Shown: positions 34,214-43,657, counted from the first letter of the stretch. The stretch: DNA of 64,000 nucleotides from an uncultured Alistipes sp. (GCA_900550465.1 URSC01000002.1:1-64000); one strand, 5' to 3'. Notes: generated by a model not told the origin, from the sequence alone. Program-made: numbers and translations.

Positions 34214-34493
34214 CTTTCCGGTGATATCCAGCTCCCCGTCCCCCTCGTCCGCCATCCCGCATCGACAAGAGGAACCAGTAGCCGTACACCTCCACCTCCG
34301 CACCCCACACACTACACAGCGCCCGAAGCCACCCGGAGGGTACCGGGGGAATGCCACGGGACAGCTCGACCAGCCGCATTCACTCCTTCCGAAGGGGTCG
34401 GGAAAACATGCGGATCGGCTACTCCTTCGGAATGAGTTAGAGGGCAGCAAGTCCTTTTCAAGGTATATGCTTTACTGATTGCCAGACAATAAT

Positions 34494-34783
34494 CACCTTC
34501 GGAAGGTGAGCAGAAAACACGGGGAAACTGCACACCTTCGGAAGGTGGGAGAAGGCGGCTGGAAACGAAAACGCGCGTACAGGCACTACAGAGGGTCCCG
34601 GGCCAATTGCGCACCTTCGGAAGGTGAGCAGAAAACACGGAAAATATGCACACCTTCGGAAGGTGGGAGAAGGCGGCTGGAAACGAAAACGCGCGTACAG
34701 GCACTACAGAGGGTCCCGGGCCAATTGCGCACCTTCGGAAGGTGAGCAGAAAACGCGGAAAAACTGCACACCTTCGGAAGGTG
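34494..34783. repeat. Palindrome array 6 (6 copies, forward orientation) with degenerate flanking copies
   Basis: Perfect CACCTTCGGAAGGTG copies start at 34494, 34533, 34612, 34651, 34730 and 34769 (39 and 79 nt apart). The long spacer is GGAGAAGGCGGCTGGAAACG plus a GTACAGGCACTACAGAGGG stretch, different from other arrays although the short spacer (GAGCAGAAAACRCGGRRAAA) is shared. Decayed copies at about 34383 and 34422 (CTCCTTC and GAAGGGG, CTCCTTCGGAATGAG) precede it. It lies between the convergent yitT and transglutaminase genes; 34214-34380 hold no gene. Confidence 0.9.
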
Positions 34784-34797
34784 AACAGAAAACGTGG

Positions 34798-37446
34798 CTA
34801 TATCCCTCTGACCAGACGCGCAATCTGCTCAGCCGTCCCGATATTGTAGCCCTGGGAAATGTAGACGATGCGGCCGAAGGTGTCGGCTATCACGAAGACG
34901 GGATACTCCACGTCGCGGAGGGAGAGCTTCAGCTCGCGGCACACCGCACCGAGCACAGCCCAATCCCGGTCTACTCCGAAATGCACGCCGTCGGGCGCCG
35001 GAGGGAATCCGTCCGAGAGATACTGCCGGTACTCCCGTTCGCTGCCGTACATCAGAATCACCGGACATTCAGGCACATCTGCGAAGACTCCGCGCACGGC
35101 ATGGTTGCTCGGCTCGTGCCTGGGCTGCATGAACCCGAGCACGAAGAACCCGCGCCCGGTCGTTGCCAGTATAGTAGACTCCTGCAAGCCTCCGTCCGTC
35201 CCCGGCTGAACAGCGAGGTACAGCGCCTCCGCATTCATGCTCCCGATCACCTGCATGTCCGAAGGATCCTCCCTCATCACCAGCGTCACGTCCGTATTTT
35301 CCCCGGCCGTCACTGAGAAGAACGTCATGGTCGTCAGCACCTTGCCGCTCGCCATTCTCGTTCCCGACACCATCATGTACTGTCCGCAGTCGAGAGCCAC
35401 CGGACCGTCTCCGAAGACAGTCTTCCAGGTCATCGATCCCTCGCGTCCCTCCTTGTCCGTAAAATTCAGCGTTACCGGTGAGCCGCCGTCCAGCCGCGCC
35501 AAGGTAAAATGCGTCTCGTACTTCGGATCATCGATATACTCCTGCCCGGCATAGTCCACAGTCACCGTACCCTGCTCAGCCACAGCCGCAGCCGAGCCGC
35601 CGGAAAGGTCCACATCCACCCAGCGCTCACCGTCATGGTACTGCAGCTTCCCGCTGACCTCCTCTAACCGTGCCGGAATCCCGAACGTACGGCAAAGAGC
35701 CACGAAGAACACGTCCCGCGAATAGCTGTCCGCAGCCCCGAGCCGGAACACCCCGACAGGCGTCACCGGAATTACAAGAGGATTGTACCTGTCGCAGAGC
35801 CGAATACCAGATGCATAGTCTATCAAAGCCTCTACGCACACATTATCTGACCTGGAAGACACGGCAGCATCAGAAGACTCAGAAGAGCCCGAAGATCCGG
35901 CAGCACCGGAAGGACCGAAAACCCCATCAGCAGCAGCCTTCAAAAACACACTGCGGTAAGGCGACAGCAGCTCCAGCCCCACCCGCGGATTGAGCACATA
36001 GTCCCTCAGCACCGGGTCATCGCCATTATAGGCAAAATGCGAGATATGGTCCATCAGCACCCCGGAGGGCGTATCGCGCAGGTCCTTCTCGCTGAGCAGG
36101 TCCAGCATGTGCAGGGCATCGCGTCCATAGCCCCGGGAAGCCTCCATGTAGGCGGCTATCTCCCTCCAATTGCCCCGCGCCCTGACCAGATACGGGTCGG
36201 AAGTATCGAACCCCGCGATATAGGCGACCCGCAGCGAATCCTCACGAGCGAGCCGCACCGCATTGGCCTGCACCTCCTCCGGCGTCAGCTCCACCACGGC
36301 CTTCCCCTCCGCAGGCGGCACTATGTCTATCTCCTCATACCCACGGAAGGAACTGTCCTTGTCCAGGGCCAATGTCAGGGAGGTCACTCCCTCCGAGAGG
36401 GCAAGCCTTCCATAGCCGAACCGCCCTTCAGAAGAAGCCCAGACGAGGATGTCCCCCCGCCCGAACGTCGCATGGGACAATCCGTTGCGGTCGCTGATAT
36501 CCGTCACCGCCGTATAGAACTCGGAGTAATTGTAAATCTTATACTCGACCCGGGCCCCCTCAACCGGCACTCCGGCTGCATCCGTCACTGTCACCGTCAC
36601 CCGCTCGACAGGGGCATAATTCGAGGTCACGTTTATCTCAGTAAAGCAGTCGGTTCGGGAAATGACATCCTCCGGGCCCTCATAGCGGCCGAAGACGTTG
36701 GTATGCATCATCACACCGCGCAGGGCAGTGGAACTGAACCAGGCCACATCCAGCTGAGGCTCCGGCTCGCAGGCTCCGAGGTAGTGCCAATGCCCGTCCA
36801 CCCAGGCCTCGACCCAGGCATGGTTGTCGTCGGTATGGGCCCATCGCGGGGTATAGACCTGACGGGCAGGGATTCCCACGGTGCGCAGGGCAGCCACCAG
36901 CAGGACCGACTCCTCTCCGCAGCGGCCGTATCCCGTCCGGATCGAGGCCAATGGCGAGGAGGTCCGGGCATCCGAGGGAGTGTAGGTCACCCGCTCGTGG
37001 CACCAGTGGTTGACCTCAAGCACCGCGTCGTGCATCGATAATCCCCACACCCTGTCACTTAGGCTCGGGTAGCACTCCGTCCGGAACTCATCCAGAGTCT
37101 CGTTGTTGACCCGCAGCGGCAGTACGAAATGCCGGAACAGTTCCTCCGGAACCTCCCGCCCCCACGGCATCTCTTCCCGGGCCCTGAACACAGTACGGAC
37201 CCCGTCCAGATACAGTTGCGGACTGTAGTCAGCCACATCCCCCACGGGCATATACGCATAGAGGAACTCCATGGCCTCCCGCTCCTGCCGGTCAGCACAG
37301 CCCGAGAGCACCTGCTCCATATCCAGTCCGTCCCCTATCGCAGCCGCCTTGGCCGCCAGATCCTTCTTAACAAGAGAACGCTCCCCGCACGCCGTCATCA
37401 GCAGCGCCAGCACAGAGGCGAAACATACTACAATATACCTTTTCAT
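34798..37446 (-). CDS. Transglutaminase-like lipoprotein
   Basis: 882 residues from the ATG at 37446. Lipobox LLMTAC (Cys 20). A transglutaminase-like core follows at about 150-260 with catalytic Cys in GYGRCGEESVLLVAALR, His in DDNHAWVEAWVDGHWHYLG and an acidic residue shortly after. Then a beta-sandwich (VTVTVTDAAGVPVEGARVEYKIYN) and a long C-terminal part including a second transglutaminase-like region (YSRDVFFVALCRTFGIPARLEE) and beta-rich and thioredoxin-like ends (VFVIADTFGRIVYISQGYNIG). Such proteins act in the periplasm on peptides or as inactive scaffolds; the target is unknown. The stop lies 14 bp from a palindrome copy. Confidence 0.87.
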   Translation of the reverse strand: MKRYIVVCFASVLALLMTACGERSLVKKDLAAKAAAIGDGLDMEQVLSGCADRQEREAMEFLYAYMPVGDVADYSPQLYLDGVRTVFRAREEMPWGREVPEELFRHFVLPLRVNNETLDEFRTECYPSLSDRVWGLSMHDAVLEVNHWCHERVTYTPSDARTSSPLASIRTGYGRCGEESVLLVAALRTVGIPARQVYTPRWAHTDDNHAWVEAWVDGHWHYLGACEPEPQLDVAWFSSTALRGVMMHTNVFGRYEGPEDVISRTDCFTEINVTSNYAPVERVTVTVTDAAGVPVEGARVEYKIYNYSEFYTAVTDISDRNGLSHATFGRGDILVWASSEGRFGYGRLALSEGVTSLTLALDKDSSFRGYEEIDIVPPAEGKAVVELTPEEVQANAVRLAREDSLRVAYIAGFDTSDPYLVRARGNWREIAAYMEASRGYGRDALHMLDLLSEKDLRDTPSGVLMDHISHFAYNGDDPVLRDYVLNPRVGLELLSPYRSVFLKAAADGVFGPSGAAGSSGSSESSDAAVSSRSDNVCVEALIDYASGIRLCDRYNPLVIPVTPVGVFRLGAADSYSRDVFFVALCRTFGIPARLEEVSGKLQYHDGERWVDVDLSGGSAAAVAEQGTVTVDYAGQEYIDDPKYETHFTLARLDGGSPVTLNFTDKEGREGSMTWKTVFGDGPVALDCGQYMMVSGTRMASGKVLTTMTFFSVTAGENTDVTLVMREDPSDMQVIGSMNAEALYLAVQPGTDGGLQESTILATTGRGFFVLGFMQPRHEPSNHAVRGVFADVPECPVILMYGSEREYRQYLSDGFPPAPDGVHFGVDRDWAVLGAVCRELKLSLRDVEYPVFVIADTFGRIVYISQGYNIGTAEQIARLVRGI

Positions 37447-37509
37447 ATCGTACAATTTTATGATTCAATATTCGCATAGCGAAATTAGAAAAAAATTCTC
37501 TAAGGCAGA

Positions 37510-39711
37510 CTACGAGATGCGGTTGAGTTCCCGGACAATCATATTCTTGGCCTGCAGCAGAGCCTTGAGCCTGCGCATGATCTCCTGCTGGCCGGACTCC
37601 GTGGAGGACTGCTCCTTCTGACCGGGACCGGACAATGCAGCGTCAGGGGCACTTCCGCTCTGGAGCCGCCCCAGTTCCGCCATCAGCTGGGAGCAGGCGT
37701 GCTCGACGTATTTGAGCTTGTATACCGACACGGCCTTGGGCACGTTCCTGTCTATGGTATTGCGCTCGGGAATCTGGGACTTGAGATATTCCTTGACGTT
37801 GATGACGTACTTGGCCTCGGTGATGTCCACCACGGCTACCGACACCTGGGGGTCCTGGCAGTTGACGAACTGCCTGAGTATCCGGCCCTGCAGCACTTCG
37901 GGATCCCGCCCGGCCTCGGACGAGTCCTCCTCGAGCAGCTGGTCACGGAAAGAGAAATACATCTGGAACATCCTGCGGTACAGCGGATTCTGGAGTTCCA
38001 GACCATCGTCCTGAAGCTGGGCCGAGATGTACTCCGCGACGGTGATACGGATGACAGGAGCCTCCGCGCCATAGGTCTTGCTGCCATCGAATGTCAGGAT
38101 GTATTCCCCGAACTTCAGCAGGTAATAGACCAGCTCCCGCTCGACCGGATCCAGCAGCGGCACCGGGTTCATGGCCGCCTCCGCCAAAGACGGACTGCCG
38201 GCAGAGGCCGAAGCCCCTCCGAAAGAGCCCGCATTGTCCTGTCCATAAGCGCCGTCCCCTGCAGCTGGAGCGCCGTATCCCCGGCCGTCCTCCCCGTCCG
38301 CAGCCCGCACCGCATCCTCCGTCGCCGCACGCCGGGCCGCCGCCTCTTCCCTCCGCCGCTGCTCGAACTGTCCGGACTCTATCCGCTTGCGCCGCACCCT
38401 CGCCACCTCCGCGAAGAGCACGTCCTCCTTCATTCCCAGCCGCTGGGCGCACTGCTCGATATAGACGGACCGCGCTATCTGGTCCGGAATGACCGCTATG
38501 GTATCTATGATGTCCCTGATCAGCTCCGCCTTCCGGATGGGATCGCGCTCGATGGTGGATGAGAGCAGATCGTATTTGAACTCAATGAAATCGGTCTCGT
38601 GCTCCGACAGGAAATCCAGAATCTCCTGCCGAGTGTGGGAACGGGCGAAGGAGTCGGGATCCTCCCCGTCCGGCAGCAGGACCACCTTGATGATCATCCC
38701 CTCCTCCAGCAGCATGTTGATACCGCGGAGGGAGGCCTTGATGCCGGCCGCGTCCCCGTCGTAGAGGACGGTGACATTGTTCGTGAAGCGCTTGATCAGC
38801 CGGATCTGGTCTGTTGTCAGGGACGTGCCGGATGATGCCGTGACATTCTCTATCCCAGCCTGATGCATGGAGATGACGTCGGTGTATCCCTCGACCAGAT
38901 AGCATTTCTGCTCGCGGGCGATGGCCGATTTGGCGAAATAGATACCGTAGAGGGAACGGCTCTTGTGGTAGATGTCGCTCTCGGGCGAATTGAGGTACTT
39001 GGCCACCGTCTTGTCCTCCCGCAGGGTCCTGCCTCCGAAGGCTATCACCCTGCCGCTGAGGGAGTGTATCGGGAAAATGACCCTCTCCCGGAACTTGTCC
39101 ACCAGTTCCCCTCCATGCTCGTAGCAGAGGCCGGTGGAAAGCAGGTATTCCGCCTTATAACCGTTCTGCAGGGCCGTCCGGGGCAATGTCGCGGCGGCCG
39201 GCTCTCCGGCGAAGGACCGTCCGGAGGGGGACCACCCCAGCCCGAATTTGCGGATCGTCTCATCGGAGAATCCCCTCTTCTGGCGGAAGTAGGACAATCC
39301 CACGGAATGGCCCTCCGCAGTATTGAACAGGGCGTCCGCATAGAACCTGGAGGCAAATTCCGAAACGGCTATCATCGACTCCCGCTTGAGGCGGTCGGCC
39401 GTATCCTCGGCGCTCTCCTCCTGTTCGTGGACCTCTATCCCGTATTTGCGGGCAAGGTATTTCAGAGCCTCGGGATAGGTCATCTGCTCGTGCTCCATGA
39501 CGAAGGTCACGGCGCTGCCGGCCTTGCCGCATCCGAAGCACTTGAAGATGCCCTTGCTCGGGGAGACCGAGAACGAGGGGGTCTTCTCGTTGTGGAAGGG
39601 ACAGCAGGCTATGTAGTTGGCTCCGCGTCGCTTGAGGGTGACGAAGTCGCTGATGACATCGACTATCTCGGTCGCGTCCAGTATCTTTTCTACGGTGGCT
39701 CTGTCTATCAT
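37510..39711 (-). CDS. dnaG: DNA primase
   Basis: 733 residues. N-terminal CHC2 zinc-finger domain (CCPFHNEKTPSFSVSPSKG, then FGCGKAG), primase catalytic core with YLVEGYTDVISMHQAG and LYDGDAAGIKA as the TOPRIM acidic motifs (about residues 260-320), and a C-terminal region of about 250 residues that would contact DnaB. The linker around 440-520 is Ala/Gly/Arg-rich. It makes RNA primers for replication. It is divergent from the kinase-like operon with less than 70 bp between the two starts. Confidence 0.97.
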   Translation of the reverse strand: MIDRATVEKILDATEIVDVISDFVTLKRRGANYIACCPFHNEKTPSFSVSPSKGIFKCFGCGKAGSAVTFVMEHEQMTYPEALKYLARKYGIEVHEQEESAEDTADRLKRESMIAVSEFASRFYADALFNTAEGHSVGLSYFRQKRGFSDETIRKFGLGWSPSGRSFAGEPAAATLPRTALQNGYKAEYLLSTGLCYEHGGELVDKFRERVIFPIHSLSGRVIAFGGRTLREDKTVAKYLNSPESDIYHKSRSLYGIYFAKSAIAREQKCYLVEGYTDVISMHQAGIENVTASSGTSLTTDQIRLIKRFTNNVTVLYDGDAAGIKASLRGINMLLEEGMIIKVVLLPDGEDPDSFARSHTRQEILDFLSEHETDFIEFKYDLLSSTIERDPIRKAELIRDIIDTIAVIPDQIARSVYIEQCAQRLGMKEDVLFAEVARVRRKRIESGQFEQRRREEAAARRAATEDAVRAADGEDGRGYGAPAAGDGAYGQDNAGSFGGASASAGSPSLAEAAMNPVPLLDPVERELVYYLLKFGEYILTFDGSKTYGAEAPVIRITVAEYISAQLQDDGLELQNPLYRRMFQMYFSFRDQLLEEDSSEAGRDPEVLQGRILRQFVNCQDPQVSVAVVDITEAKYVINVKEYLKSQIPERNTIDRNVPKAVSVYKLKYVEHACSQLMAELGRLQSGSAPDAALSGPGQKEQSSTESGQQEIMRRLKALLQAKNMIVRELNRIS

Positions 39712-39747
39712 AGGTTACAAAAATATGGAATTTTGAAATATTCTGTC

Positions 39748-39755
39748 TATTTTTG
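39748..39755 (+). promoter_or_regulatory. -7 box of the kinase/phosphatase operon
   Basis: TATTTTTG, 24 bp before the ATG at 39780; full match to TAnnTTTG. Confidence 0.5.
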
Positions 39756-39779
39756 TTTGATTTTGCATTACTCAACGAT

Positions 39780-40901
39780 ATGCCCGACTACAATGTAAAG
39801 AACATTTCCTCCCTGAAGACCAGGATCCAGATCCTGGACAAGATTATCGTGGTCGTCTGGGTCGGTCTGATAGTCCTGATATACTTCGACATAAGCTGGG
39901 CTGTCGCCGTCATACTGGTGGCCCAGCTGACCCTGTACATCATCCGCAGCAAGATGAAGAAGGACCTGAATCAGAAAGAGATACTGGCCAAGATGGTGGA
40001 GGAGCGCACTGCCGGACTCCGGCAGGAAAGGGACAAGGTGGTGCAGGAGTCCAAGGAACTCTCGGACGCCCTCGAGGCCCTGGCCAAGGCCCAGAACGAG
40101 CTGGTGCGCAAGGAGAAGATGGCCACGGTCGGCAACCTCACCTCCGGTCTGGTGGACCGTATCCTCAACCCCGTCAACTACATCAACAACTTCTCTGGCC
40201 TGACAATCAGCACCCTGCAGGAGCTGCGCGGCGAGATCGACTCCGTCCGGGACAGCATCCCCGCCGACAAGTACGAGGATATCTGCGAGACTCTGGAGAT
40301 CATCGACACCAACCTCAGCAAGATCAACGGCCACGGCTGCAACACCGTCCGTATAGTCAAGGCCATGGAGGAGCTCATCAAGACCCGCCACAGCAACATC
40401 ACCCTCACCGACATCCGGACAGTCTGCAAGGTCAATGTGGAACTGGCCCGCAAGCATTTTGCCAAGACCATCGAGCTCAACGGCATAGACCTGCGCCTCA
40501 ACGTGCCCGACACTCCCGTCAACGCCGAGATCAGCATCGACGAGATGAACAAGGTGATGCATCACCTCATCTCCAACAGCATCTACGCTGTCAGCAAGAA
40601 GCTCCAGAAGCAGAACTTCTCCCCCGAGATAGTAATCCGCGTCATCCCCCTGCCGGACGACCGGACCGAGATATCCATAAGAGACAACGGCATCGGCATC
40701 GAGGACACCATCAAGTCCCGCATCTTCGAGCCGTTCTTCACCACCAAACCCACCTCAGAGGCCGCAGGCACCGGCCTCTATCTGTGCCGCGAGATGATTC
40801 TCAACCACAAGGGAACCATCGACGTGGAAAGCCGTCAGGGCGAATACACAGAGTTCCGCATCACCATTCCCAACTCTCAAAACATCACAGCCGATGAATG
40901 A
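39780..40901 (+). CDS. Membrane histidine-kinase-like protein lacking the phosphoacceptor histidine
   Basis: 373 residues: two membrane helices (about 22-57), a coiled coil (about 60-115), a HisKA-like region and an HATPase domain. In the H-box the usual AHEIQNP is SGLVDRILNPVNYINN, so His is replaced by Asp and the next Glu by Arg. The HATPase motifs are intact: HHLISNSIYA, DNGIGIED, FEPFFTTKP and GTGLYLCRE. It may bind ATP without phosphorylating itself at the usual site, acting as a regulator or scaffold of the true kinase encoded next, which it overlaps by 8 bp. The ATG at 39780 is preferred over a codon nine residues earlier that overlaps the promoter box. Confidence 0.85.
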   Translation: MPDYNVKNISSLKTRIQILDKIIVVVWVGLIVLIYFDISWAVAVILVAQLTLYIIRSKMKKDLNQKEILAKMVEERTAGLRQERDKVVQESKELSDALEALAKAQNELVRKEKMATVGNLTSGLVDRILNPVNYINNFSGLTISTLQELRGEIDSVRDSIPADKYEDICETLEIIDTNLSKINGHGCNTVRIVKAMEELIKTRHSNITLTDIRTVCKVNVELARKHFAKTIELNGIDLRLNVPDTPVNAEISIDEMNKVMHHLISNSIYAVSKKLQKQNFSPEIVIRVIPLPDDRTEISIRDNGIGIEDTIKSRIFEPFFTTKPTSEAAGTGLYLCREMILNHKGTIDVESRQGEYTEFRITIPNSQNITADE

Positions 40902-41736
40902 GGATTCGTACCAGGAACTGGCCCGGCTCCGGGAGCAGGTGGCCAAGCAGGAGAAAATGGCCTCCCTCGGCATGCTCACCGCAGGCATAGCCCACGAGAT
41001 ACAGAACCCGCTGAACTTCGTAATCAATTTCAGCAAGATGTCCGGCAAACTGCTCGAGGACCTGGATGATATCCTCTCAGGAGCCGGGGATGGCCTCTCC
41101 GATGACGACCGGGAGGAGCTCGGCGAGATCATGGGAGACCTCAAGGACAATATCCGGCGCATCTGTGAGAACGGCGAGCGGGCCTCCAGCATCATCCGCA
41201 ACATCCTGCTCTACTCCCGCGGCAAGGAGGACGAATATCTTCCCACCGACCTCTGCCGCCTGACCAAGGAATACGTCGCCCTCTCCTACCACGCCATGCG
41301 GGCCAACCACAAGAACTTCAACGTCACCTTCGAGGAGGACTACGACGAGACCCTCCCCCAGGTCAACGTCATACCCCAGGACTTCAGCCGGGCAGTGCTC
41401 AACATCATGAACAATGCCTGCTACGCCGTCTTCTCCAAGTCGCGCGGAGCCACTGACTGCTGCTACACCCCCACCATACGGATCTCCCTCCGCCGGGACG
41501 GGGACAGCGCCCGGCTGGTCATCGAGGACAACGGCACCGGCATCCCCAAGGACATCCGCAGACATCTTTTCACCCCCTTCTTCACCACCAAGCCGGTGGG
41601 CGAGGGCACCGGACTGGGCCTGTCAATCACCAAGTCCATCATCGAGCAGAAGCACCGCGGGAAGATAGAAGTCGAGTCCGAGCCGGGACAGTACAGCCGG
41701 TTCATCATCACCATTCCACTCAATCTGAAAAAATAG
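40894..41736 (+). CDS. Soluble histidine kinase
   Basis: 280 residues with no membrane segment. A short coiled coil leads into a HisKA H-box, KMASLGMLTAGIAHEIQNPL (His 34), then HATPase boxes LNIMNNACYAV, DNGTGIPKDIRRHLF, FFTTKPVGEGTGLGLSI. It is closely similar to the upstream kinase-like protein but keeps all catalytic residues, so the pair may form heterodimers in which the membrane partner senses and this one phosphorylates. The target is probably the receiver domain of the next gene, 9 bp downstream. Confidence 0.92.
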   Translation: MNEDSYQELARLREQVAKQEKMASLGMLTAGIAHEIQNPLNFVINFSKMSGKLLEDLDDILSGAGDGLSDDDREELGEIMGDLKDNIRRICENGERASSIIRNILLYSRGKEDEYLPTDLCRLTKEYVALSYHAMRANHKNFNVTFEEDYDETLPQVNVIPQDFSRAVLNIMNNACYAVFSKSRGATDCCYTPTIRISLRRDGDSARLVIEDNGTGIPKDIRRHLFTPFFTTKPVGEGTGLGLSITKSIIEQKHRGKIEVESEPGQYSRFIITIPLNLKK

Positions 41737-41745
41737 AAACGATAT

Positions 41746-42948
41746 ATGGCTCTCAAGATACTCAGCGTAGACGACGAGGTAGATTTGGAAATCCTGCTGA
41801 CCCAGTATTTCCGCCGCAAGATAAAGAAGGGCGAGTACGAGTTCTCCTTCGCCCACAACGGAGTCGAGGCTCTCAAGATGCTCCTCGAGCATCCGGATTT
41901 CGACATCATCCTGAGCGACATCAACATGCCCGAGATGGACGGCCTGACCCTCCTCTCGAAGATCAACGAGATGCGCAATCCGGCCCTCAAGTGCATCATG
42001 GTCTCCGCCTACGGCGACATGGACAACATCCGCAGCGCCATGAACCAGGGCGCCTTCGACTTCACCACCAAGCCCATCGACCTGGGCGACCTCGAGCGGA
42101 CCATCGAGAAGGCCGCCGAGCAGATAGCCTTCGTCAAGAAAGCCCAGGAGGAGCACTCCCAGCTGACCTCGATCCAGAACGACCTGCACGTGGCCCAGGA
42201 GATACAGGAGACCATCCTGCCCAAGGAGCTGCCCGCCTTCCCGGAGGATATACGGCGCCGCTTCGACCTGGCCGCCGGCATGAAAGCCGCAAAATATGTC
42301 GGAGGTGATTTCTACGATTATTTCAAGATAGACGGCACCCGCCTCGGCATAGTCATCGGCGACGTCTCAGGCAAGGGAGTCCCCGCCGCCATCTTCATGG
42401 CCATCAGCCGGACCATCCTGCGCACCATCGCCCTCTCCTGCCCCTCCTGCGCCGACTGCCTCCGCCAGGCCAATGAGATCCTCAGCAACGACAGCGTCGA
42501 GGACATGTTCGTCACCGTCTTCTACGGCATCCTGGACCTGAGCACCGGCCACCTCAAGTACAGCAACGCCGGCCACAACCCGCCCATAGTCATCCGCCGC
42601 GCTGACGGCAGCACCACCACCCTCGAGCCCACCGGCGACATCGCCCTCGGAGCCGTCCCCGGCATCACCTACAGCGAGAAAGAGACCGTTCTGGCACCAG
42701 GCGACAGTCTGCTGCTCTACACCGACGGCGTCACCGAGGCCATGAACTCCGCCGGCGAGCTCTTCGGCACCACCCGCCTGCTGGAACTCTGCTCTGACAG
42801 CCCCGCCGGTGACACCCCCGCCGACACCCACCCCGCTGATGACAGCCCCACGGCCCTCCTCGCCCGCATCAACTCCTCCCTTACCTCCTTCACCGCCGGC
42901 ACCCCCCAGTCCGACGACATCACCCTGCTCGCCGTCACCTACCGGTAA
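41746..42948 (+). CDS. Response regulator fused to a SpoIIE/RsbU-type PP2C phosphatase
   Basis: 400 residues. Receiver domain (1-125): acidic VDDEVD, phosphoacceptor in IILSDINMPEMDG, MVSAYG and the Lys in FTTKPID. A helical linker with VAQEIQETILPKELP leads to a PP2C domain of the SpoIIE class with KYVGGDFYDY, IVIGDVSGKGVPAAIFMA, NAGHNPPIV and DSLLLYTDGVTEAMN. Proteins of this build dephosphorylate anti-sigma-factor antagonists in partner-switching pathways. No STAS or RsbW-like gene lies nearby, so the substrate is elsewhere or different. The C-terminus has a Pro/Asp/Thr-rich insert (about 353-368). Confidence 0.93.
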   Translation: MALKILSVDDEVDLEILLTQYFRRKIKKGEYEFSFAHNGVEALKMLLEHPDFDIILSDINMPEMDGLTLLSKINEMRNPALKCIMVSAYGDMDNIRSAMNQGAFDFTTKPIDLGDLERTIEKAAEQIAFVKKAQEEHSQLTSIQNDLHVAQEIQETILPKELPAFPEDIRRRFDLAAGMKAAKYVGGDFYDYFKIDGTRLGIVIGDVSGKGVPAAIFMAISRTILRTIALSCPSCADCLRQANEILSNDSVEDMFVTVFYGILDLSTGHLKYSNAGHNPPIVIRRADGSTTTLEPTGDIALGAVPGITYSEKETVLAPGDSLLLYTDGVTEAMNSAGELFGTTRLLELCSDSPAGDTPADTHPADDSPTALLARINSSLTSFTAGTPQSDDITLLAVTYR

Positions 42949-43209
42949 CCGCTGATTTTATGATTTTATGCGGATGCCGATGATGCCGATGCCGAAGCAC
43001 CCCCGGGAAGTACACCTCTAAGTATCAGCACATTACCATAACGGTCTGCTCCCAAAACCAGTTCTTTATGAGCTTTCGGGAGCAGGTCATCACTATATCC
43101 GTCTGTCAATCAGGCATCTTACTCCGCCAAGTGCTCCCGCAAAACGTGACTCCTTTCCACGACCTTCCGACTCCTTCCGAAGGAGTGGAGAAATGGCGGG
43201 AAAATGCCT
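42949..43209. other. Gene-free stretch before palindrome array 7
   Basis: No gene seen. It includes an inverted pair CTGCTCCC (43046) and GGGAGCAG (43078) with a 24-nt loop, and CTCCTTCCGAAGGAG at 43171-43185, a copy of the array palindrome in which both arms changed together so that pairing is kept. Confidence 0.55.
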
Positions 43210-43575
43210 CACCTTCGGAAGGTGGAATGGCACGGGGGAATGGGAAATGCGGCGATAGGCGGCTCCCGGGCCAGTGCTGCTTCTGTACACCTTCGGAAGG
43301 TGAGCGGAAAATGCGGGAATTCGGTTCACCTTCCGAAGGTGGAATGGCACGGGGGAATTGGAAATGCGGCGACAGGTGGCTCTCGGGACGGTACGGCTTC
43401 TGCGCACCTTTGGAAGGTGAGCAGAAAATGCGGGGAAATGGCTCACCTTCGGAAGGTGGGAATGGCACGGGGGAAGGGGAACACGGCTACAGGTGGCTCT
43501 CGGGATGGTACGGCTTCTGCGCACCTTTGGAAGGTGAGCAGAAAATGCGGGAATTCGGCTCACCTTCGGAAGGTG
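43210..43575. repeat. Palindrome array 7 (7 copies, forward orientation)
   Basis: CACCTTCGGAAGGTG-type copies start at 43210, 43288, 43326, 43405, 43444, 43522 and 43561 (about 39 and 78-79 nt apart). Copies at 43405 and 43522 read CACCTTTGGAAGGTG. The long spacer contains GAATGGCACGGGGGAA and GGTGGCTCTCGGGA; the short one AGCAGAAAATGCGG. The array lies between the phosphatase stop and the tRNA-Asn 3' end. Confidence 0.9.
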
Positions 43576-43616
43576 GGAATGGTGGAAGGGGTGAGAGGGT
43601 GGCACGGTGGGCCGGG

Positions 43617-43657
43617 TTTTCCCGGTGATCCAAGACTATTCCGGATCACCGGGAAAA
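43617..43657. repeat. Perfect 15-bp inverted repeat before tRNA-Asn
   Basis: TTTTCCCGGTGATCC (43617) and GGATCACCGGGAAAA (43643) with an 11-nt loop. There is no U-run directly after it in either direction except the As and Ts of its own arms; it may end transcription from the plus side. Confidence 0.6.

Noticed and set aside
43617..43657. A transposon end or att site beside tRNA-Asn
   Set aside because: Only one perfect inverted repeat is seen, with no matching copy across the tRNA and no integrase; a transcription end structure is more likely.
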